A stretch of DNA of 12,834 nucleotides from Gammaproteobacteria bacterium (GTDB lineage Bacteria; Pseudomonadota; Gammaproteobacteria; UBA9214): positions 1-12,834 of the forward strand of contig JAOUCV010000023.1 of NCBI GenBank assembly GCA_029859555.1, written 5' to 3'. The notes beneath the pieces were generated by a model. That model had not been told where the DNA came from. It worked only from the letters and a program-made list of their open reading frames with translations, and ran no database searches. Position numbers and translations under genes: made by a program. The stretch's first letter is position 1, and every line of letters starts with the position of its first letter. Positions 7,672-12,834 of the stretch are shown here, in pieces.

Positions 7672-9678
7672 TTACCGGCTCGGCCTGAAACGCTTGACGG
7701 CGCGGCTGAATGTATCCAGTGTGCTGGCATCAGCACCCTCGCCGTCCGCAGTGCCTGCGTAGGCCAGCTGATTGTACAGGCTTGTGATATCCCGCATCTG
7801 TCCTGCGTATGCCGGTAACGCAGCTTCCGCCCGGAGAAAGAACTGGCCGGGTGTTTCCCCGGCGCTGCGCACCAGGCCCAGCCTCGCAAGGCGCTCACAG
7901 AACTTCAGATAAAACCTGTCCGGCCGGCTCACCTGCCGCGTAGCGCGCTTGCGGAACAGGGAGATGGACACCGGCACCAATACCAGCACCCAGCTACCGA
8001 GCAATACGGTGGCGATAACCCGGGTATTGATTTCGCCAAAGATATCACGCAACAGGTTTAACTGCCGCTCGCTGTTAAAACCGACAATCCAGCTCTGCCA
8101 GCGGTAGGTCAGTGCATCGTAGCGCAGGCGCAGCAGGTTCAAAAAGGGAATGTTGCGGTAACGCAGGGCCGACAGTGGCGCCTCGGACAGAAAACTGCCC
8201 TCCGCCTGCATCGCCGCTTCCAGTCCCCATTCAATACGCTCGGGGGAAACCGCCGCCGTAGGATCCACACGGACCCAGCCCTGCCCCTGCAGCCATACCT
8301 CGGCCCATGCATGGGCATCGAACTGGTGCACTATCACGGTCCTGTTGACAGGATTGATCTCACCGCCCAGGTAACCGGCAACAACCCGGGCGGGCACGCC
8401 TGCAGCGCGCATCATCACAGTAAAGGCGGAAGCATAATGCTCGCAAAAGCCGCGTCGCGACTCGAACAGGAACTCGTCCATCGCATGCAATTCAGACAAG
8501 CTCCCCGGTTGTAGCGTATAGACATAGTCCTGGGTGCTGAATTTGTTGAGCACCGCGTCTATAAACTGCTGATCAGTTTCGGTTAGCGCCTTCATTTCCT
8601 GCGCCAGTTGCCGCGTGCGGGGATTGCTCCCGGGCGGCAAGCGGGTTTCAATCTCACGCCGCCATTGTGATAACCCGGGTTCCGCTTGTGCCTGCGTCCA
8701 GCTGCGAACCCTGTACATATACTCTGTCTCCAGCGGCGACAGGGTAGATAAACGGTAGTCGGCCGTATGCCGCACGCCCGGTGTAGTGGCACGCGCATAA
8801 TGCAGACCGTAGAGCCAGTTCTGCCAGCTTGGCTCCATGATGACGGTGTATTCCAGTGCATCGCCAGACGTGCGCATTTCCCGCGGGCGCTGCTGTTTAA
8901 CGGGTACGTCGTAGTAATCCAGGGCGGACCAGGCCCCCTGCTGCATGCGGCTGAACACCAGGCCGCGCCAGTAGAGTGCCGAGACGGGCGGAATGTCGCC
9001 GTCGAACTTCACCCGCAACGCCACGTCTGCTGACTGGCTGAGTTTTGCAACATCGCCGGGCTTCATGAAGTCACTCATGCCGGTTTTTGCCATATGGTTA
9101 TTGACCGGTACGGTCCACAGCGGATCAATGCGGGGAAACAGAAAAAATATCACCACCATCAATGGCAGGGCCTGGGCCAGCATCACGCCGGCCAGTCGAA
9201 TGGAACCGCGATTGAACTGATGCTCCCCGGGCTGGTGCAGGGCGACCAGTGCAGTGGTTACCAGAACCACATTCAACATTGAGTACAGAGTGATCAGCAG
9301 GTCCTGGCTGAACAGGAATTCGGTAATGCAGACGAAATAGCCGAGAAACAGCAGGACATAGGCATCATTGCGCCGGGACAACTCGATCAACTTGAATGCA
9401 AAAGCCGTTAGCAACAGCGCCACCATTGGCTCAAGGCCGACCAGTGTGCCATAGCTGACATAGACTCCGATAAAGCTGCTGAAGATCAAAATCAGCTTCA
9501 CACTACGACCAGGGAACGACCAGCGACCCCGGTAAACCAGAATACGCCATATGACAGCGACCACATAAACCAGTAATACCCAGGGGGGCAAACGCAAGGC
9601 ATGGGGGGCAACCAGGGCGAACATCGAAATGATGATCCACACCAGGGCATTGCGCGGCACCTGTTGCTGGAGTTTCAC
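7672..9678 (-). CDS. tgpA: TgpA-like membrane transglutaminase (DUF3488 / transglutaminase-like / DUF4129)
   Basis: Inner-membrane protein of 668 residues with a periplasmic transglutaminase-like domain, matching the layout of Pseudomonas aeruginosa TgpA, which is reported as essential there. Several hydrophobic helices fill residues 10-185 (DUF3488 part). A soluble domain follows with Cys412 (RRGFCEHYASAF), His456 (DAHAWAEVW) and Asp472 (WVRVDPTAA), the complete catalytic triad. One more membrane helix lies at about 554-575 and a cytoplasmic DUF4129-type tail ends the protein. Its substrate is not established; a cell-envelope role is usually proposed. The start is GTG at 9678, overlapping the DUF58 stop as GTGA, with GGAAGG six bases upstream. 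It is the last gene of a three-gene operon and converges on the SthA-like gene, 45 bp between stops, with no clear terminator hairpin in the gap. Confidence 0.93.
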   Translation of the reverse strand: MKLQQQVPRNALVWIIISMFALVAPHALRLPPWVLLVYVVAVIWRILVYRGRWSFPGRSVKLILIFSSFIGVYVSYGTLVGLEPMVALLLTAFAFKLIELSRRNDAYVLLFLGYFVCITEFLFSQDLLITLYSMLNVVLVTTALVALHQPGEHQFNRGSIRLAGVMLAQALPLMVVIFFLFPRIDPLWTVPVNNHMAKTGMSDFMKPGDVAKLSQSADVALRVKFDGDIPPVSALYWRGLVFSRMQQGAWSALDYYDVPVKQQRPREMRTSGDALEYTVIMEPSWQNWLYGLHYARATTPGVRHTADYRLSTLSPLETEYMYRVRSWTQAQAEPGLSQWRREIETRLPPGSNPRTRQLAQEMKALTETDQQFIDAVLNKFSTQDYVYTLQPGSLSELHAMDEFLFESRRGFCEHYASAFTVMMRAAGVPARVVAGYLGGEINPVNRTVIVHQFDAHAWAEVWLQGQGWVRVDPTAAVSPERIEWGLEAAMQAEGSFLSEAPLSALRYRNIPFLNLLRLRYDALTYRWQSWIVGFNSERQLNLLRDIFGEINTRVIATVLLGSWVLVLVPVSISLFRKRATRQVSRPDRFYLKFCERLARLGLVRSAGETPGQFFLRAEAALPAYAGQMRDITSLYNQLAYAGTADGEGADASTLDTFSRAVKRFRPSR

Positions 9679-10670
9679 GCCTGGCCTTCCATGCCGTACA
9701 AGGCCAGCTCCCTGAGTACCCGGTCGCGGTGCCTGTCACCCATGTGCGGCTCAATCACTACAGCGGGCATGCGCAGACCGTACTCCTGGTTGCGGCTTTC
9801 AAACTCCAGCGCCCAGTAACACAGATGCGAGAGGCGCTGCTCGGTGCCCAGACCGGGAAACATATCCCAGTCCAGCCACACACTGCGGTCGGCGTAGGCA
9901 GTGTACTGCTTGCTCTGTACACCCTGCCCCTTGGCCACCCCCTTCCAGTGGATGTGCCGCGGTGAATCTCCCTTGTGGTAATCGCGGAAACCGTAAAAAT
10001 CATCGCTGCCTGTCACGGTCACAGCCGCCCCGTCAGGCGTATCGGTTGCCAGGCCGGGAAGATCAGCCGAGGCCAGCGGGCGCGGATAAACCAGCGCGTG
10101 CAGCTCCAGATCGACCCAGGTCCAGCAACGCAGCAGCCCCAGCGGGTAGCTGGACTCGAGCAGCAACCGCCCGGGGCTGTACCAACCGCGCTGGTCGACC
10201 GCCATATGAAGTTGCACAGTCACCGTATCCTCGTCGACCAGGTTGACCAGTGCTTCACTGCTGCCAGGCCACATCAGGTGCAGGCCGAAGTGATCGCGCT
10301 GCCTGCCCCGCTCAATCATCAGGTCGAACTCGGTTTGCTGCCCCGGAAACGCGGGGCGTGCCCGCAATGCCCGGATAGTCAGCCCGGACAGATTGGCGAA
10401 GGTATGCAGGATAGCCACCATAAACAGCATCGCCAGCAGAAAGGTGAGCGCATAGCCCAGGTTGTTCTGGAAGTTGATCGCGGTCACCAGCATGACCAAC
10501 AGGCAAAAGCCGAAAAAGAATCCGGCCTTGCTGGGAAAGATGAAAATGCGCCGCTGGTCCAGCGTCACTTCCCTGGCCGGCGGAATACGCCGGTTGATCC
10601 ACTGCCGGAAGCTGGCGCGCAGGCGCCGATTGAGGCCCTGCTCAGTTGTCACGCCCAATGCATCAGCCAT
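9675..10670 (-). CDS. DUF58 membrane-anchored protein
   Basis: A 331-residue protein of the DUF58 family, whose biochemical role is unknown; members are normally encoded between a MoxR ATPase and a transglutaminase-like protein, as here. The N-terminal 45 residues are basic (RRLRASFRQWINRRIP), followed by two close membrane helices at about 48-66 and 72-92. A beta-rich region and then the family signature GDSPRHIHWK (234-243), preceded by DDFYGFRDYHKG, identify it. The C-terminal part is related to von Willebrand A folds, but where a metal site DxSxS would sit it has LDWDMF (266-271), so metal binding through a standard MIDAS is unlikely. The ATG at 10670 lies 12 bp after the MoxR stop with AGG about 8 bases upstream. 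Its stop overlaps the GTG of the transglutaminase gene. Confidence 0.92.
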   Translation of the reverse strand: MADALGVTTEQGLNRRLRASFRQWINRRIPPAREVTLDQRRIFIFPSKAGFFFGFCLLVMLVTAINFQNNLGYALTFLLAMLFMVAILHTFANLSGLTIRALRARPAFPGQQTEFDLMIERGRQRDHFGLHLMWPGSSEALVNLVDEDTVTVQLHMAVDQRGWYSPGRLLLESSYPLGLLRCWTWVDLELHALVYPRPLASADLPGLATDTPDGAAVTVTGSDDFYGFRDYHKGDSPRHIHWKGVAKGQGVQSKQYTAYADRSVWLDWDMFPGLGTEQRLSHLCYWALEFESRNQEYGLRMPAVVIEPHMGDRHRDRVLRELALYGMEGQA

Positions 10671-10682
10671 GCCAGCAACCTG

Positions 10683-11615
10683 TCAGGACCCGATAACGTC
10701 CACATTGCGCAGTAATAAATCCACCAGCGCCATGCCATCACCGGCATACTCTCCACCGGGGACCAGGCGATGAGACGCCACTGCCGGCAACACCATTTGT
10801 ACGTCTTCGGGCACCACATGCCCGCGGTTGTGCATCGCCGCCCAGGTCCTGGCGCAGTCCAGCAGCGCCAGCGCACCACGGGGTGACAGGCCAACTTCAA
10901 ACTCGGGAGACTGGCGCGTACAGGCAACCAGGCGCTGCAGGTAATCAAGCAGGCTGTCTGAGGCCTGCACCTTGCTGACCGCAACACGAATCGCTTCCAG
11001 TTGCTGCGCGTTGATACACTGTTGCAAGTTATCTATTTCCCGGATGGCACTGTGGCGGCGCTCGAACATCTCGCGTTCGGCGCGAGGGTGGGGATAACCC
11101 AGCTCCAGTCGCATCAGGAACCGGTCCAGCTGTGACTCGGGCAACGGGTAAGTGCCGGACTGGTGAACGGGGTTCTGGGTGGCGATGACGAAAAACGGCT
11201 GGGGCAGCGCCCGGGTCTTTCCCTCTACAGTGACCTGCCCTTCCGCCATGGCCTCCAGCAGCGCACTCTGGGTGCGCGGTGTGGTGCGGTTGATTTCATC
11301 TGCCAGCAATAACTGGGTAAAGATCGGGCCGGGATGAAAACTGAAGCTGGCGTCCCTGGCGTCATACACCGAGATGCCGAGTATATCTGCCGGTAACAAA
11401 TCGCTGGTGAACTGCACCCGTTTCCACGACAGCCCCAGCACAGCGGCCAGTGCGTGCGACAGGGTGGTCTTGCCCATACCGGGCAGATCTTCAATCAGCA
11501 AATGCCCCCGCGCTACCAGGCAACACAAGGCCAGCCTGATCTGGGGCTCTTTGCCCAGAAGGACCTTGCCGACTTCCTTGACCGCAGAATCGATCACGCC
11601 CTGTAATTGCATCAT
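10683..11615 (-). CDS. MoxR-family AAA+ ATPase
   Basis: Cytoplasmic AAA+ ATPase of 310 residues, the usual MoxR length. MoxR proteins act as chaperone-like ATPases that mature or remodel partner proteins, often a vWA or DUF58 partner encoded next to them. Motifs in order: Walker A DLPGMGKTT (43-51), Walker B LLLADEINRTTPRTQ (102-116), sensor 1 ATQNP (145-149), then PESQLDRF (159-166), and a C-terminal helical lid including SPRGALALL and HVVPEDVQ. All nucleotide-binding motifs are intact. The protein begins with two methionine codons (11615 and 11612); a GGGG stretch a few bases upstream fits either. It is the first gene of the operon with the DUF58 and transglutaminase genes and probably supplies energy to that membrane pair; the partnership is inferred from gene order. 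Confidence 0.94.
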   Translation of the reverse strand: MMQLQGVIDSAVKEVGKVLLGKEPQIRLALCCLVARGHLLIEDLPGMGKTTLSHALAAVLGLSWKRVQFTSDLLPADILGISVYDARDASFSFHPGPIFTQLLLADEINRTTPRTQSALLEAMAEGQVTVEGKTRALPQPFFVIATQNPVHQSGTYPLPESQLDRFLMRLELGYPHPRAEREMFERRHSAIREIDNLQQCINAQQLEAIRVAVSKVQASDSLLDYLQRLVACTRQSPEFEVGLSPRGALALLDCARTWAAMHNRGHVVPEDVQMVLPAVASHRLVPGGEYAGDGMALVDLLLRNVDVIGS

Positions 11616-11633
11616 TGCGCCCCGCTGAGAGTT

Positions 11634-11662
11634 ATCATATTCAGGGGGTCAGAGTACCTGAA
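11634..11662 (-). promoter_or_regulatory. Possible promoter of the moxR-DUF58-tgpA operon
   Basis: On the minus strand a TATGAT (-10, plus positions 11634-11639) lies 18 bases before the MoxR ATG. A poor -35 candidate TTCAGG (11657-11662) stands exactly 17 bases further up. Only three of six -35 bases match the sigma-70 consensus, so this is a weak call. If right, the leader would be only about a dozen bases. Confidence 0.28.
11645..11657. repeat. Short repeat-like motif GGGGTCAGAGTAC
   Basis: The motif sits between the MoxR start and the broken ABM gene. From memory, sequences beginning GGGGTCAGAGTAC recur in many proteobacterial genomes at ends of small dispersed repeats and transposase-linked elements. 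Only one copy occurs in this window, so repetition cannot be shown here. It abuts the point where the ABM remnant loses its coding sequence. Confidence 0.22.
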
Positions 11663-11670
11663 CCTTTCGC

Positions 11671-11798
11671 CTATTTCAGTTTCCTGAAATTGTCCTGGTA
11701 CAGCTCATAATTGCTGCAGCCCTGTTCAGCGCGGCTGATAGCCGCTCGCTTCTATCTGCTTTGACCTTGATGCCAGCGACGACAGTTAATTTAGCCAT
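11671..11798 (-). pseudogene. Remnant of a small antibiotic-biosynthesis-monooxygenase (ABM / YgiN-like) protein
   Basis: The ATG at 11798 has a good ribosome-binding site (AAGGA about 8 bases upstream) and reads MAKLTVVAGIKVKADRSERL, the typical start of ABM-domain proteins ('KLTVVA.IKAK...'). This frame ends at 11676 after 40 residues with unrelated sequence. A second frame downstream reads SRAEQGCSNYELYQDNFRKL and then stops at 11671; this matches the next conserved block of the family ('TRAE.GC.NYELHQ'). The simplest reading is a small frameshifting deletion that removed roughly ten residues between the blocks, plus loss of the C-terminal half (members are about 95-100 residues). Intact members are small dimeric monooxygenases or quinol-handling proteins. 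It lies 48 bp downstream of the dehydrogenase gene, same strand, and was probably its operon partner. Assignment is from remembered family motifs. Confidence 0.66.
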
Positions 11799-11846
11799 GC
11801 CGGTTTCCTTTAAGCGGGCAACAGTAATGATGTTGAGCAGCGTTCG

Positions 11847-12834
11847 TTAAAACCCTTCCAGTACAATCTTCCCGATAGCTTTACCAGACTCCAGCTCTTG
11901 GTGAGCAGCTCTCAGGTTTTCGGCATTGATGGTGCCGAGGTTTTTACCTGAAGTGGTCTGGATATAGCCCTGATCAACCAGGTCTGATACTCGATTCAGC
12001 AATTTGCCTTGCTCGTCCATATCTGTCGCGTTGAACATGGAGCGTGCAAACATGAACTCTATGTGCAGCGACTGGCTCTTCGGCTTCAGCTTCATCACAT
12101 CCAGGGGCGTGGCCGGGTCATCGATCATGGCAATCTTGCCAAAAGGCGCCAGCAGCCCGGTATAGCTTTCGAAGTAGGATGCCGTGCCATTCAGGCTGGC
12201 AACATGTGTCACCTGCCCGATAGCCAAATCCTCAATTTGCGGTTGCAGCGGTTTGCTATGATCAATAACATGATTCGCCCCCAGCTTCTTCACCCAGACT
12301 TGCGAGCTTTCGCGTGATGCGGTGGCGATAATCGTGGCGCCGGTAACAGCTTTGGCTATCTGAATCAAAATAGAGCCAACCCCGCCTGCTGCACCAATAA
12401 CCAGAATGACTTCATCTGATTTCTCTTTTGCATCCGGGCGTTGCTGCTTGATAGAAAAATGTTCAAACAGCATTTCCCAGGCGGTGATTGCTGTTAGTGG
12501 CAGTGCGGCGGCTTCAGCATCAGGCAGGCTTTTGGGTTTGCTGCCGACAAGACGTTCGTCGACCAGCTGGTATTCGGCATTGCTGCCCTGGCGATTGAGA
12601 TCACCGGCGTAAAAGACCATGTCACCCGGCTTGAATTGCGCAGCCTGCTCGCCTGTGGCGACAACCTCACCCACGGCATCCCAGCCAATCACCTTGTATT
12701 CTCCTGCAGCGGGAGAAACTTTCTGGCGAATTTTGTAATCCACCGGATTAACTGCAATCGCCTTGACCTTAACAAGCAGGTCATGACCGGTTGCAACAGG
12801 CTGAGGCAGCTCGATATCAGTTAAAGACTCAGGG
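11847..12834 (-). CDS. Medium-chain zinc-type alcohol dehydrogenase / quinone oxidoreductase family protein (5' end outside window)
   Basis: NAD(P)H-dependent oxidoreductase of the medium-chain dehydrogenase family, probably acting on quinones, enones or aldehydes in the cytoplasm. A GTG at 12743 could be mistaken for the start, but the same frame continues without a stop to the window edge and reads PESLTDIELPQPVATGHDLL before reaching AVNPVDYKIRQ, a conserved N-terminal stretch. So the gene is cut by the window and lacks only about 10-15 residues. The visible 328 residues include VIGWDAVGEVV, the Rossmann motif GAAGGVG (about 147-153) and a normal C-terminus ending GKIVLEGF. No cysteine-rich structural zinc lobe is seen, which fits the zinc-free 'zinc-type alcohol dehydrogenase-like' branch. 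The ABM remnant follows it on the same strand. The exact substrate is unknown. Confidence 0.9.
   Translation of the reverse strand, partial: PESLTDIELPQPVATGHDLLVKVKAIAVNPVDYKIRQKVSPAAGEYKVIGWDAVGEVVATGEQAAQFKPGDMVFYAGDLNRQGSNAEYQLVDERLVGSKPKSLPDAEAAALPLTAITAWEMLFEHFSIKQQRPDAKEKSDEVILVIGAAGGVGSILIQIAKAVTGATIIATASRESSQVWVKKLGANHVIDHSKPLQPQIEDLAIGQVTHVASLNGTASYFESYTGLLAPFGKIAMIDDPATPLDVMKLKPKSQSLHIEFMFARSMFNATDMDEQGKLLNRVSDLVDQGYIQTTSGKNLGTINAENLRAAHQELESGKAIGKIVLEGF

Noticed and set aside
9975..10715. 246-codon open frame on the plus strand
   Set aside because: It lies wholly opposite the DUF58 gene and the MoxR gene end, is rich in Q, R, P and H, and shows no family motif; it is a shadow of GC-rich coding sequence.
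7672..11615. Reading the MoxR-DUF58-transglutaminase set as a new defence or conflict system
   Set aside because: The same order occurs in many proteobacteria as housekeeping envelope genes, and there is no effector, nuclease or mobile context here.
12744..12834. GTG at 12743 as start of the dehydrogenase
   Set aside because: The frame stays open to the window edge and upstream codons encode a family-typical N-terminus, so the gene is simply cut by the edge.
1..12834. tRNA, rRNA, CRISPR array, riboswitch or integrase/att sites
   Set aside because: I looked for cloverleaf-like ends, spaced direct repeats and integrase motifs and found none that stand up.

Overview
The window looks like the chromosome of a gammaproteobacterium. 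Supporting signs are a moderately GC-rich sequence, a lipoprotein-type TolC-like channel in an RND efflux operon, an E. coli-like glutathione reductase, a SthA-like transhydrogenase homologue, and a MoxR / DUF58 / TgpA gene trio like that of Pseudomonas. I cannot name the genus. There is no rRNA, tRNA, CRISPR array, phage gene or intact transposase.

Region 1 (1-4349, minus strand) is a tripartite efflux operon transcribed right to left. In transcription order it holds a 36-bp inverted repeat that looks like a TetR-type operator, a decayed TetR/AcrR-family regulator (frameshifted and without its ligand domain), an outer-membrane lipoprotein channel, a periplasmic adaptor, and the N-terminal 425 residues of the RND pump, which leaves the window at position 1. 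Channel, adaptor and pump overlap one another and are probably translationally coupled.

Region 2 (4510-7626) holds two flavoprotein disulfide-reductase-family genes facing away from each other. Glutathione reductase (gor) is on the minus strand and a SthA-like transhydrogenase homologue is on the plus strand. One would use NADPH to regenerate glutathione; the other would move reducing equivalents between the NADH and NADPH pools. The 345-bp gap between them carries a repeat-rich, non-coding element with a perfect 14-bp inverted repeat and no coding capacity, possibly a MITE or a REP-like relic.

Region 3 (7672-11615, minus strand) is a compact operon: a MoxR-type AAA+ ATPase, a DUF58 membrane protein, and a TgpA-like membrane transglutaminase. 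It converges on the SthA-like gene with only 45 bp between the stop codons.

Region 4 (11616-12834, minus strand) holds a 5'-truncated (by the window edge) medium-chain zinc-type alcohol dehydrogenase / quinone oxidoreductase. Downstream of it is the remnant of a small antibiotic-biosynthesis-monooxygenase (ABM) fold gene, broken by an internal frameshifting deletion and cut short next to a short repeat-like motif.

Most of the window is ordinary core-genome content. The unusual parts are two decaying genes (regulator and ABM protein), a preserved operator in front of a dead regulator, the repeat element between gor and the SthA-like gene, and a SthA-like protein with no redox cysteine at all. 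I see no convincing undescribed multi-gene system.
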